Source of the DNA: an uncultured Sphingorhabdus sp.
GTDB taxonomy: Bacteria; Pseudomonadota; Alphaproteobacteria; Sphingomonadales; Sphingomonadaceae
Reading direction: 5' to 3'
DNA length: 64,000 bases
NCBI GenBank assembly: GCA_947492905.1
Contig: CANLOL010000001.1
Location: forward strand, 1,342,578 to 1,406,577
Of this stretch, positions 26,922 through 36,431 are shown one piece after another (the first letter of the stretch is position 1; each line of letters begins with the position of its first letter). A program made the position numbers and the translations under genes. Under the pieces are notes generated by a model. It saw only the letters and a list, made by a program, of their open reading frames with translations. It ran no database searches and was not told the origin of the DNA.

Positions 26922-26995
26922 TCGATATTTATGATGATATAATATGATTATAAGGTTGGGTTGAAAGATAGAGTTATGAAAGGAATTAATATTCC

Positions 26996-27886
26996 ATGAT
27001 GGAAGATGTCATCAGAGTGAATGGTAATGGTTGCCGCGCCGATGAAGGCCATATTAGTTTAGATTTACCAAAAACATTATGGAACGGCTCAATGCTATTT
27101 ATATCAGTTGTTTTTGCTATTCCAACATTCACAATTGATGCATTTCTATTCTTTCTTATTTTTACTTATTTCACATTATTGATAGGACATAGTGTTGGTA
27201 TGCATCGCATGATGATTCATCGGACGTTTCAAGCACCAAAGTGGTTGGAACGTAGCTTAATCTATATTGGTGTCCTAGTTGGTGTAGCTGGCCCGATGGG
27301 CATATTAAAAATTCATGACATTCGTGATTGGGCGCAGAGGCAAGCACATTGCCATGATTTTTTTAGTCATAGAAGGTCGATATTTAAGGATTTATCATGG
27401 CAGCTATTTTGCAAATTTGAATTTGATAAATCTCCTCAATTTTATATTGAATCTAATATCGCTGATGACATATTCTACCGTTTTCTAGAGAGAACATGGC
27501 GTTTTCATCAAATAGCACTAGCGATATTATTATATGCGATTGGCGGATGGTCTTGGGTGGTTTGGGGAATATGCGTCAGAGTGATCGTAAGCGCAGCAGG
27601 CCATTGGACAATCACTTATTTTTGCCATCAGAATGGAGAGGGGCGTTGGGATGTTGGCGGTGCATCGGTGCAAGCTTCTAATCTTCGAGGGTTAGGATGG
27701 CTGACATATGGTGAATGCTGGCACAATAATCATCATGCCTTTCCAGAATCGGCTCGGATAGGGCTTGAAAAAGGGCAACCCGATCCCGCTTGGTGGGTTA
27801 TAAAAAATATGGAAAAACTTGGATTGATAAGGAATGTTGGATTACCACGAGCGATTGAATCAAGAGAGGATTTAATTGCTCGGTAA
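26996..27886 (+). CDS. Membrane fatty-acid desaturase (acyl-CoA desaturase type)
   Basis: A 296-residue membrane di-iron desaturase. Histidine clusters are HSVGMH near residue 65, QAHCHDFFSH near residue 118 and HNNHH near residue 245, with further His in GHWTITYFCHQ. Several hydrophobic segments support membrane location. It would introduce a double bond into fatty acyl chains; regiospecificity cannot be read. AAAGGA lies 11 bases upstream of the ATG. The gene sits between two copies of a palindromic repeat and between glmU and glmS, so it may be an insertion. Confidence 0.8.
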   Translation: MMEDVIRVNGNGCRADEGHISLDLPKTLWNGSMLFISVVFAIPTFTIDAFLFFLIFTYFTLLIGHSVGMHRMMIHRTFQAPKWLERSLIYIGVLVGVAGPMGILKIHDIRDWAQRQAHCHDFFSHRRSIFKDLSWQLFCKFEFDKSPQFYIESNIADDIFYRFLERTWRFHQIALAILLYAIGGWSWVVWGICVRVIVSAAGHWTITYFCHQNGEGRWDVGGASVQASNLRGLGWLTYGECWHNNHHAFPESARIGLEKGQPDPAWWVIKNMEKLGLIRNVGLPRAIESREDLIAR

Positions 27887-27912
27887 TATGATAATGCTGA
27901 GATATTCTCATA

Positions 27913-27982
27913 TCATTCCCATGAAAATGAGAATCCATCATGGGCGTTTTTAGATGCTGGTTTCCCGCCTGCGCGGGAATGA
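27913..27982. repeat. Palindromic intergenic repeat, copy 2 (TCATTCCC ... GGGAATGA)
   Basis: A 70-bp element homologous to the one at 26846, sharing TCATTCCCATGAAAATG at the left and TGCGCGGGAATGA at the right with perfect 8-bp inverted ends. It follows the desaturase stop by 27 bp. The pair bracket the desaturase gene in the same orientation. Confidence 0.8.
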
Positions 27983-28064
27983 CGAGGGGATGATGTGTGT
28001 CTATGGTTCTGGAATAGCTGGTTTTTGGAATGATATTTATATAATGAATTTCAAAAATCCACGC

Positions 28065-28157
28065 TCGTCATGCTGAACTTGTTTCAGCATCTATTTTTTT
28101 TAAGTCTCACGATAGTTCATAGGTTCAATAGACCCTGAAACAAGTTCAGGGTGACGA
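28065..28157. repeat. Second type of long inverted repeat (TCGTCATGCTGAACTTG ...)
   Basis: Two 23-base arms (28065-28087 and 28135-28157) are inverted complements at 21 of 23 positions, with 47 bases between. Arms reading GTCATGCTGAACTTGTTTCAG are a common intergenic palindrome family in bacteria. It is unrelated in sequence to the two CGTCATTCCC copies nearby. It lies 258 bp upstream of glmS. Confidence 0.8.
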
Positions 28158-28414
28158 TAGGCTTTTCATGTGACGATATTTTTTTGTAGCGATAGGTTTT
28201 TCTTGAGAAGATACGTTTTAGGTTGACGCCTAAGGGGATGATGTTCTGAAAGCTGATAAAGCCATTATGACAGTGCATTATTTCTGGACGCATATTAACT
28301 TCACATAAGCTGCAAATTTTTACACCATATTTCAATAATTGGCCTATATAAGAGCGCAAGAATATATATCGATCACGCTCTTCATGGATGCGACCAACGA
28401 AAGAATGAACAAAT

Positions 28415-30250
28415 ATGTGCGGAATTATCGGAATTGTCGGCAAAGAAAATGCTTCGGATCATTTGGTCGATGGCCTAAAGCGTATGGAATATCGCGGCTA
28501 TGATAGCGCAGGGGTTTGCACGCTGCATGAAGGCGAAATGGTACGCCGCCGCGCCCAAGGTAAATTGGTCAATCTGGTCGAAGAATTAAAGGGCAATCCT
28601 GCCCCTGGTAGCGTGGGTATCGCGCATACGCGCTGGGCCACGCACGGTGCGCCAACGACATCCAATGCCCATCCGCATGCCACCAAAAATGTGGCACTGG
28701 TGCATAATGGTATCATTGAAAATTTCAAAACATTGCGCGATGAATTAAGCGAGCGCGGACGCTCTTTTGAGAGCGATACTGACACCGAAGTTGTTGCGCA
28801 TTTGGTGTGTGAACAAATCGATGCTGGTAAATCACCACAAGAAGCCGTGCAGGCAATATTGCCCAAATTGCGCGGGGCATTTGCTCTGGCGATAGCATTT
28901 AAGGATTATCCCGACATGCTCATCGGTGCGCGTCTGGGTTCGCCTTTGGTTGTGGGCTATGGAGATAATGATAATGGGGGTGAGACTTATCTTGGGTCTG
29001 ATGCACTCGCTCTTGCGCCGCTCACGCAAAAAATTGCCTATCTGGAAGAGGGTGATTGGGTCGTGATTACGGCCGGTAATGCAGAAATTTTTGATGCCGA
29101 TAATAATCCTGTGACACGCGAAATTACGACATCGGGCGTGTCGGCAGCTGCTGTCGAAAAGGGCAATTATCGCCACTATATGCAAAAAGAGATTTTTGAG
29201 CAGCCCACCGTGGTCGCGCAAACATTATCATCCTATATTCGCCCACTGGAGCAGCAAGTGGCCTTGCCGCAAATGGATTTTGATCTGTCCAAAATAAACC
29301 GCATCACTATTGTTGCGTGCGGTACATCTTATTATGCGGGCATGGTTGCCAAATATTGGTTCGAAACCTTTGCCCGCGTGCCAGTAGATTTGGATTTTGC
29401 ATCTGAATTTCGCTATCGTGACCCTGTGTTAGAAGAAGGCGGCCTTGCGCTATTTATCTCGCAATCAGGCGAAACAGCGGATACTTTGGCTGCGCTGCGT
29501 CATGCCAAAGCCGAAGGACAAAAAATCGCTGTTGTGGTGAATGTCCCGACTAGCTCTATGGCGCGCGAAGCAGATTTATTACTGCCCACCCATGCAGGGC
29601 CAGAAATTGGCGTAGCATCGACCAAAGCCTTTTCTTGCCAGCTTGCCGTTTTGGCCGCATTGGCCGCGCATTTGGCCGTGGTGAAAGGCAAAATGACTCG
29701 CGATGAAGAGCGCGAAATTGTGGAACATCTCACCGAAACGCCTGCGGCATTAAATGCGGCGCTTGCCCATGATGGCGATATAGAGGGCATGGCGCACCAT
29801 ATCGCCCCTGCGCGCGATGTGCTCTATTTGGGGCGTGGGCCAGATTATCCGCTCGCACTAGAGGGCGCTTTGAAGCTTAAGGAAATCAGCTATATTCACG
29901 CAGAGGGCTATGCCAGCGGAGAGATGAAGCATGGGCCGATTGCATTGATTGACGAAGATGTGCCTGTTATTGTGCTGGCGCCAAGCGGGCCTTTGTTTGA
30001 AAAAACAGTCAGCAATATGCAAGAAGTGCGCGCACGCGGCGGCAAGATTGTGCTGATATCCGATGCCGAAGGTTTGGCTGAGGCTGGGGATGGTTGCATG
30101 GCGACGATTGAAATGCCCAAAGTGCATCCGCTCATCGCGCCATTAGTTTATGCCGTGCCAGTGCAATTGCTCGCCTATCATGTGGCGTGCGCGAAAGGCA
30201 CCGATGTCGACCAACCGCGTAACTTAGCCAAAAGCGTTACGGTTGAGTGA
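28415..30250 (+). CDS. glmS: Glutamine--fructose-6-phosphate aminotransferase (isomerizing)
   Basis: A 611-residue enzyme making glucosamine 6-phosphate from fructose 6-phosphate and glutamine, the entry to UDP-GlcNAc. The class II amidotransferase domain starts MCGIIGIVG with catalytic Cys2. Two SIS domains follow, seen from ACGTSYYAG, SQSGETADTLAAL and ASTKAF, and the C-terminus is DQPRNLAKSVTVE, the typical fructose-6-phosphate-site tail. The ribosome-binding site is weak. I see no glmS ribozyme. Confidence 0.97.
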   Translation: MCGIIGIVGKENASDHLVDGLKRMEYRGYDSAGVCTLHEGEMVRRRAQGKLVNLVEELKGNPAPGSVGIAHTRWATHGAPTTSNAHPHATKNVALVHNGIIENFKTLRDELSERGRSFESDTDTEVVAHLVCEQIDAGKSPQEAVQAILPKLRGAFALAIAFKDYPDMLIGARLGSPLVVGYGDNDNGGETYLGSDALALAPLTQKIAYLEEGDWVVITAGNAEIFDADNNPVTREITTSGVSAAAVEKGNYRHYMQKEIFEQPTVVAQTLSSYIRPLEQQVALPQMDFDLSKINRITIVACGTSYYAGMVAKYWFETFARVPVDLDFASEFRYRDPVLEEGGLALFISQSGETADTLAALRHAKAEGQKIAVVVNVPTSSMAREADLLLPTHAGPEIGVASTKAFSCQLAVLAALAAHLAVVKGKMTRDEEREIVEHLTETPAALNAALAHDGDIEGMAHHIAPARDVLYLGRGPDYPLALEGALKLKEISYIHAEGYASGEMKHGPIALIDEDVPVIVLAPSGPLFEKTVSNMQEVRARGGKIVLISDAEGLAEAGDGCMATIEMPKVHPLIAPLVYAVPVQLLAYHVACAKGTDVDQPRNLAKSVTVE

Positions 30251-30314
30251 TGTGTAAATAAGCTGACTGTACATTTTTATTGACTTCGCTATCATTGGTT
30301 GACGGGGGCAAATA

Positions 30315-31478
30315 ATGTTTCAGCGTAAATTACATAATTGGCAAAATGCGGGTCTTATTGATAGTGAAACCGCGAATAAAATTATTGAATATGAAAGTCA
30401 GAATAGCAAACCTTACGGGCTTTGGGCGGTCATTGCACTTGGTGCTTTGGCTATTGGTTTAGGGTTTATCTCAATCATTGCTGCCAATTGGGATGCTTTA
30501 GGGGGTGTAACAAAGCTGGCTATTCATTTGTCATTTATTGTCGCTATTGCTTGCTGGCTATTTTGGCCCAATGGTAATTCATCAGAGATTTTCAATAATC
30601 TTTTGTTTCGTGATGCTATATTGTTTATTTTTGGTGCATTAGGCCTAACATTTTTTGGTCATCTAGGACAAGTATATCAAACAAGCTCTCCGCTTTGGCA
30701 GCCATTGCTTTTATGGCTTCTATTATTTCTGCCTATATATTTGTTGTTGGGACGTGGATGGTTAATTGCCCTTACTTGGATAGGTATAATATACGGTGCA
30801 TCAATAAATTATATTCAATGGCATATATTCTCAGATAATGAGATTTCAGAAGCAATCATTGCACTATTATTGTCTATTTGCGCTATAATTGTGGCACTTG
30901 CTGCCTTTACCCGAGGGTATGGTGAACGTATAAATTATTGGCGCCAGATTGAACAAATAGCCCTTGTATCAATGATAATAATGGTTGGTTTTTTTCACCT
31001 ATTTGCGGAAATATCACCCAATGGTTTTGGTTTCTCTCTAGTAAATGTTGCATCTTTACAATTTGTAATATTTGGTTTTGCCTCGGCTATTATATACTTT
31101 TCTGACCATATTGAAGATGGTCGCGATACAAAATCGAGGCAAGGTTGTGCTATCATTGTCATGAGTGCGGTAATTTCAAATATATTGGCTGCTCTAAATG
31201 CAGGTCAATATTCTGTCTTAGCAGCCCTTATTTTTATGGGTTTTTGGGCAACTATCGCTATTGTGTCATTAACTACTAATTGGCGCATCGTTTTTCAATT
31301 ATCGATAGCTGTTGTTGCTGTTCGATTAATTATCCTCAGTTTTCAATTAGCAGGTGATCTATTGGGAAGCGGCATTGGTCTTATCTTATGTGGTCTAATA
31401 GCACTAGCTATAGCTTGGATTGCTATGCGTTTTAGCAATAAATATGCTCCTGAGAAAATTATTATAGGAGAGGAATAA
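30315..31478 (+). CDS. DUF2157 domain membrane protein
   Basis: A 387-residue protein with the DUF2157 N-terminal soluble helix (KLHNWQNAGLIDSETANKI) followed by 10 or so membrane segments. GGGGG just before the ATG acts as ribosome-binding site. A GDYXXLXY-domain protein gene begins 4 bp after its stop; the pairing of these two families is common in bacteria and suggests a joint envelope function, which is unknown. Confidence 0.82.
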   Translation: MFQRKLHNWQNAGLIDSETANKIIEYESQNSKPYGLWAVIALGALAIGLGFISIIAANWDALGGVTKLAIHLSFIVAIACWLFWPNGNSSEIFNNLLFRDAILFIFGALGLTFFGHLGQVYQTSSPLWQPLLLWLLLFLPIYLLLGRGWLIALTWIGIIYGASINYIQWHIFSDNEISEAIIALLLSICAIIVALAAFTRGYGERINYWRQIEQIALVSMIIMVGFFHLFAEISPNGFGFSLVNVASLQFVIFGFASAIIYFSDHIEDGRDTKSRQGCAIIVMSAVISNILAALNAGQYSVLAALIFMGFWATIAIVSLTTNWRIVFQLSIAVVAVRLIILSFQLAGDLLGSGIGLILCGLIALAIAWIAMRFSNKYAPEKIIIGEE

Positions 31479-31482
31479 TAGT

Positions 31483-32022
31483 ATGTCCCAGACATCTTCG
31501 CAAAAGACTATGCAATTTATGACGGCAATATCATTATTACTGCCCCTAGCAGGATTAAGCTATAGTTGGGTTTCAACCTACCAACAATCAAAACTAGGTA
31601 CCGATTGGGATATTATAGTTCAAGGTTATGATCCCAGAGATTTATTGCGAGGGCATTATATTCAATATCAATATGATTGGGGGCAATATACGGATAAAGA
31701 GTTTGAAGGCGGGAATGACATTATTTGCGTAAAAGGAGTAGCGCCTAAAATCAGTGAGATTATTAGGTATAAATCGTGGAGAGATGATGTTGAGAGCTTA
31801 GAGTGTGACAGCCTTATTAGAAAAGATAAATGGAATATAGATCAGAGCAGTAATATGACACGTGATCGGCTCTATATTCCACAGAAATCTGCCTCTGATC
31901 TTGAAAAGAAGTTGCGTGATAGCCGCCTTCGAGGGGTAGTTACAATCAGAATAAGAGGCGATGGCAAATTAACACCACAATCCATTAATTTTGAGCCTGT
32001 TAGCGATAATGTTGAGCGATGA
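31483..32022 (+). CDS. GDYXXLXY-domain protein
   Basis: A 179-residue protein with one N-terminal membrane segment and a GDYXXLXY-type domain. The signature is a variant: RDLLRGHYIQYQYDW, with His for Asp. A strong AGGAGAGG ribosome-binding site lies inside the end of the DUF2157 gene. The pair are almost surely co-transcribed. Function unknown. Confidence 0.78.
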   Translation: MSQTSSQKTMQFMTAISLLLPLAGLSYSWVSTYQQSKLGTDWDIIVQGYDPRDLLRGHYIQYQYDWGQYTDKEFEGGNDIICVKGVAPKISEIIRYKSWRDDVESLECDSLIRKDKWNIDQSSNMTRDRLYIPQKSASDLEKKLRDSRLRGVVTIRIRGDGKLTPQSINFEPVSDNVER

Positions 32023-32072
32023 GAAAGAAAATTCTTATCTATTTCAGATATTTTATATAATGATTAATACCA

Positions 32073-34079
32073 TCACTCAGGAGGATTATGTTTAGCCAGA
32101 AATTCTTCCATGGATTTTAGCAATAATAATCTATCTTCCTCGCGGGTGAAAAAATGATCCGCCTTTGGGATAGAGACAAATTCCACATCTTTATTCGCCT
32201 TTTTCATAGCCTTATTCATGCTAACGCTCTGTTTATGATCGACGGTGACATCTTTTACGCCGTGGATTAGCAGCAGCGGTGCTTTGATCTTCTCAACCGA
32301 TTTTATGGGCGATACAGCGCTAAAATCAGGGGTCATTTTCCGCCATTGGCTTTTGAATAGATTTCCGCGAATAGCATTGCCAAAATCATTCACCTCGCGG
32401 CGCAGATTGGCAACCCCCGCTATTGATATAGCGCAGCGATATAGGTCAGGGTCTTTGACAAGGCCCCACATTGCAGCATAGCCGCCATAGGATGCGCCGA
32501 CGATGCAAACACGCTTGGGATCGGCAATGCCTTGCTGCACGGCCCATGATACGCCATCTGTAACATCATCTTGCATAGCGAGACCCATTTGGCCTTGCCC
32601 TTTTAGCATGAAGCTTTTCCCATATCCGGTAGAGCCGCGAAAATTAGGCTGCAAAACGGCATAGCCTCTGTTGGCCAGAAATTGCGCCCAATAATCATAT
32701 CTTACGCTATCGTGCGACCATGGGCCGCCGTGCGGCATAACGATAAAGGGTAGATTTTTGGCTGTGCGTCCTTTGGGTAAGGTCAATACGCCTTCTATTT
32801 CTAGACCATCGCGCGCGTCATATTGGATCATTTTTACTTTGGATAATCTCTTATTGCCAATGCTCTCATTGATTGATGCAAATTTGACAAGGTCTTGGGT
32901 TTGCGTGTCATAAGAAAATATTAAACCTGGACTATCGGGGGTGCTAATTTTCGCCAATACACGGCTATAATCATGATTATAACTCTCTATGGTAACATTC
33001 GCTTTTGGCGCTGCTTTATCCAATTGGCTTTGCGCTGCTGCTAGGTTAGGCTGTAGCCACTCCATTTTACTATCTTCACCACTTTTTCTTATGCCAATGA
33101 TACTATCATCAATATAAGAAGTACGGATTGAGCGGATTTCGCTATCTTCGGCGGTGTGCACCCAGCGCACAATTTCTTGGGTTTTCAAATCAACTTCTGC
33201 AATGGCGGTGTTGCCGTCTGCATTATCTTTGAACATTAATCCTGTATCGCCGCCCGGTATAAAGCTGAAAGGTAGTTCAACATCTTCTTCGCGGCCCAAA
33301 TTAACGCGGTCAATAGTTTTGAAACTTCTGCTGCCTTCTGAGGCATAATATATAATCGATGTTTTGAGGCGATCATTATATCCAATGCCGATGCGCACAT
33401 TGCCATTATGGTCGGCGGCCCATTCAAGAACGCCTGTTTTGCCCTTTACCGCTCTTCTGGATTTTCCCGTTTCAACATCTACTCTATAAACGGATGGCCA
33501 AAAACCCGCATCATTTGAAAATATGGAATCTTGACCTGCTACTAAGATCTCTTTGCTGCCGTCTTTGGGTGTCCATAATATATTCGCTGCATTTTGCCCC
33601 TTTAGATCCCAAAGCAGCTTCGTAAATGCCTTGGTCTTGCGGTTGACGCTAATAAGGCGCGATAAATACCAATTATCCTGTTGGACACGGCTCAATACGG
33701 TAACGCTAGCAATGATATTATCATTATTGACCCAGCTGATTCTGTTGACTTGCGTTTGATCTGGCACAGCAACAACAACGGGAGCACTGCCGTCATTGTT
33801 GAGCGAGATCATCACAATTCTCTGTTCGCCGCCAATGCCGAAAAGTCCCGCGACATATTCACCATTGGGGGACAGAACGGGATCTTCTATGAATGGAATT
33901 TTAGAGAATGATTCAGTTGGCAGATAATATTTTTTGCTAACGGGGTTGGGTGCTTGTTCAGCGGCGGTTGCTGTGGAAGCACTGTTTTGTGTTTTTGCAT
34001 CATCTTCTTGAGCAAAACTCTCATTATGAAATGATGATGCAACTGCAAATAATATAATAGTTTTGAAAAAATTCCCCAT
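32073..34079 (-). CDS. S9 family prolyl oligopeptidase-type peptidase, secreted
   Basis: A 668-residue serine peptidase of the S9 (DPP/acyl-aminoacyl-peptidase) family. A signal peptide ends SFAQ near residue 25. A beta-propeller of about 370 residues precedes an alpha/beta-hydrolase domain. The nucleophile elbow is GASYGGYAA, the Asp is in LLIHGVKDVTV and the His in KADHFFTRE, so the triad is complete. It probably cleaves dipeptides or acyl-peptides in the periplasm. The ATG at 34079 has AGGGG 10 bases upstream; the frame also offers a GTG nine bases earlier. Confidence 0.9.
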   Translation of the reverse strand: MGNFFKTIILFAVASSFHNESFAQEDDAKTQNSASTATAAEQAPNPVSKKYYLPTESFSKIPFIEDPVLSPNGEYVAGLFGIGGEQRIVMISLNNDGSAPVVVAVPDQTQVNRISWVNNDNIIASVTVLSRVQQDNWYLSRLISVNRKTKAFTKLLWDLKGQNAANILWTPKDGSKEILVAGQDSIFSNDAGFWPSVYRVDVETGKSRRAVKGKTGVLEWAADHNGNVRIGIGYNDRLKTSIIYYASEGSRSFKTIDRVNLGREEDVELPFSFIPGGDTGLMFKDNADGNTAIAEVDLKTQEIVRWVHTAEDSEIRSIRTSYIDDSIIGIRKSGEDSKMEWLQPNLAAAQSQLDKAAPKANVTIESYNHDYSRVLAKISTPDSPGLIFSYDTQTQDLVKFASINESIGNKRLSKVKMIQYDARDGLEIEGVLTLPKGRTAKNLPFIVMPHGGPWSHDSVRYDYWAQFLANRGYAVLQPNFRGSTGYGKSFMLKGQGQMGLAMQDDVTDGVSWAVQQGIADPKRVCIVGASYGGYAAMWGLVKDPDLYRCAISIAGVANLRREVNDFGNAIRGNLFKSQWRKMTPDFSAVSPIKSVEKIKAPLLLIHGVKDVTVDHKQSVSMNKAMKKANKDVEFVSIPKADHFFTREEDRLLLLKSMEEFLAKHNPPE

Positions 34080-34351
34080 GATACGCACACCCCTTTTTTA
34101 TTAAATTATCAAAATAATTTATAATATCAATATTAAATATATAGTATTTTAATAAAAATATTTGATGGGTTACCATGGTTGATGGGTTTAATTGTTCAAT
34201 TGATTGGCTTTGTTTTCTATCAAAACCAATATTGTATCGGCTGCGATAAGGTGGTTGCATAATTTGCAAACATGATGCCCCGATAATGATTTGCTTTTAT
34301 TTGGCGATGCGCGTCTTATATATATGTCAAAACCATATGAGGAAATGCAAA

Positions 34352-35053
34352 ATGACCTTAGAAACCAAAAGCTTTGATGCAGAAGCCCGCCATCATAAAG
34401 TGCGCGGATTTTCCGACAAATTTGCATTGGCAATCACCAAAATATTGCGCTGGTTTGCCGATACATTTTTCGCCAAACGCTATGGCAACCGAGCAATTGT
34501 GCTGGAAACAGTGGCGGCGGTACCGGGTATGGTTGGGGCAACGCTCACCCATTTGCGCGCACTAAGGCGTATGGAAGATGATAGGGGTTGGATAAGGACC
34601 TTGATGGATGAGGCGGAAAATGAACGGATGCATTTGATGACCTTTATCGCCATTGCCAAGCCAAGTTGGTTTGAACGTATGATTATATTGATTGTACAAT
34701 GGTTTTTCTATGTGGGTTTCTTTTTCCTATATTTGCTAGCGCCAAAAACAGCGCATCGTTTGGTTGGATATTTTGAGGAAGAAGCCGTGCTCAGCTATAC
34801 GCTTTATCTAGAGGAAATTGATTCTGGGCGGCATCCCGATATGCCCGCGCCAGAGATTGCCTTGCGCTATTGGGATTTGCCAGAGGGCACTATGCTGCGC
34901 GAAGTGATAGAGATTATCCGAGCCGATGAGGCGCATCACCGCGATACCAATCATTATATGGCCGATAATTTAGCAGGCATTGATGCTGATTATTCTAAAA
35001 TCGCACCTGCGCCGCCGCATATTGCTTTGGATAATCATATCACTGTAAAATAG
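34352..35053 (+). CDS. aox: Alternative oxidase
   Basis: A 233-residue cyanide-resistant ubiquinol oxidase of the di-iron type, which reduces oxygen without proton pumping. The iron ligands are visible in four motifs: LETVAAVPGM, NERMHL, FEEEAVLSY and RADEAHHRDTNH. A hydrophobic central helix fits monotopic attachment to the inner membrane. The ATG at 34352 is fixed by GAGGA upstream; a longer frame from 34286 lacks a signal. It is an isolated gene. Bacterial AOX is known in some sphingomonads such as Novosphingobium. Confidence 0.93.
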   Translation: MTLETKSFDAEARHHKVRGFSDKFALAITKILRWFADTFFAKRYGNRAIVLETVAAVPGMVGATLTHLRALRRMEDDRGWIRTLMDEAENERMHLMTFIAIAKPSWFERMIILIVQWFFYVGFFFLYLLAPKTAHRLVGYFEEEAVLSYTLYLEEIDSGRHPDMPAPEIALRYWDLPEGTMLREVIEIIRADEAHHRDTNHYMADNLAGIDADYSKIAPAPPHIALDNHITVK

Positions 35054-35126
35054 GCTTTCAAAATCTATAAAAACTATCTTATGGAGTAGCTGGATATTTT
35101 AGTTGCCCTGCGTAGGAGTGGTTTTA

Positions 35127-36011
35127 ATGAAGAAAATTTTATTGATAGCTATAGGTTTGATTGTTGGTTTTGCAGCACTTCATGCTCAAGATCCTGCTCA
35201 GGACATACGGCCAATAAACCCACGCGCTGAAACGCCAGTTCATAATAGCAATCGTCCCGTCATTGATGGTAAAATGTCACCGCCCTCTATTTTGATATTT
35301 TCCAAAACCAATGATTGGCGCCACAATAGCGGTATCGCAGGTGGCGATTATTTTTTTACGGATTTAGCCGATGAAAAAGGGCTAAATGTTTTTATTACCA
35401 CCAATGGCGCAGTGTTTAATGATGACGATATGAAACGCTTTAAGCTGGTTGTCTTTAGCAATGCATCAGGAGATATATTGAATGAAGAGCAACAAAAAGC
35501 TTTTCAAAAATGGTTTTTAGCAGGCGGTAATTTTATTGGACTACATGGCGCTAATATCATCGAAAATTGGGCATGGTATAATCAAAATATTCGCGGCCCA
35601 GCCTTTATTGGTCATATTGCTAAACCCCAATTCCAAGAAGCGCGCGTTGAGACATTGAATGATAAACATCCTATCATGCAAGGCGTGCCGAGCGAATGGC
35701 TGCATAGCGAAGAATGGTATAGTTTTGATGGCGTACCTCAAGATTATGGTATGACACCATTATTGGGTCTCGATGAAACAACCTATAGCCCTTATAATTT
35801 TGCATATGGTGACGTTTCCGATTTGCGTATGGGCTATAGCCCAATTGAGCATCCCATAATCTGGAGCAATTGTGTGCAAAACGGACGCGCATTATATAGC
35901 GCCATTGGCCATCGTCATGATGTCTATGATAATCAAGCTTATGCAAAAATATTACGCAATGGCTATGATTGGATGATGAACCGGCAAGAAAGCGATAAAG
36001 AGGGGTGCTGA
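35127..36011 (+). CDS. Secreted ThuA-like domain protein
   Basis: A 294-residue protein with a signal peptide (MKKILLIAIGLIVGFAALHAQ, cleavage near residue 20) and a ThuA-like domain. The domain is recognised from the start ILIFSKTNDWRHNS, the FVSNASGDILN-like strand, and GGNFIGLHGAN, a glutamine-amidotransferase-like fold. ThuA-like proteins are linked to sugar metabolism; trehalose use is only the name origin. The ATG at 35127 has AGGAG upstream. No sugar-utilisation neighbours are present. Confidence 0.82.
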   Translation: MKKILLIAIGLIVGFAALHAQDPAQDIRPINPRAETPVHNSNRPVIDGKMSPPSILIFSKTNDWRHNSGIAGGDYFFTDLADEKGLNVFITTNGAVFNDDDMKRFKLVVFSNASGDILNEEQQKAFQKWFLAGGNFIGLHGANIIENWAWYNQNIRGPAFIGHIAKPQFQEARVETLNDKHPIMQGVPSEWLHSEEWYSFDGVPQDYGMTPLLGLDETTYSPYNFAYGDVSDLRMGYSPIEHPIIWSNCVQNGRALYSAIGHRHDVYDNQAYAKILRNGYDWMMNRQESDKEGC

Positions 36012-36431
36012 AAACAGTTTAGTTTTTAATAAATCGCTTTTGATTATCTGCTATTTGAAGCTTTCAATAGCCAATATAATAGCTGAAATCTCTTGCTGCT
36101 GGTTTCTATCCTGCCGCATGGGGTAAGCCCTGATGCAAATTGATATTTTTCTGTTTTGTGAAATGGGTTTTCAGTGGAAGCATATATGGATATACGCATA
36201 ATATTTATAACCTCCCATATAGGATATCATAGGTTTAGCTTACATGTTGACAGCATGCCATCACAGTGGATGATAAGCCGAGTAGGCAATTTTCATCGCC
36301 TAACCTGCTGTAGTAATACTTTGTGAAACTCTATAGACATTGATATTACAAATATGTGAAAAATATTGATTTTCATAAATATTCTAAGCGATTTTAACAC
36401 TATTTTAACCCAATATTTCTAATCCCCGCTA
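36012..36431. other. 420-bp non-coding region before the GGDEF gene
   Basis: No plausible gene is seen. The region is AT-rich and holds a small TAGGC/GCCTA hairpin with a 10-base loop near 36285. Nothing matches a riboswitch I know, including c-di-GMP types. It presumably carries the promoter of the GGDEF gene. Confidence 0.5.

Noticed and set aside
26846-28157. CRISPR-like array
   Set aside because: The repeats are long palindromes with a gene between them, not short regular repeats with spacers, and no cas gene is present.
28158-28414. glmS ribozyme ahead of glmS
   Set aside because: No conserved ribozyme core could be recognised, and these ribozymes are typical of Gram-positive bacteria.
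28117-28443. Minus-strand frame crossing the glmS start and the second palindrome
   Set aside because: It overlaps the repeat and the glmS start and shows no family features.
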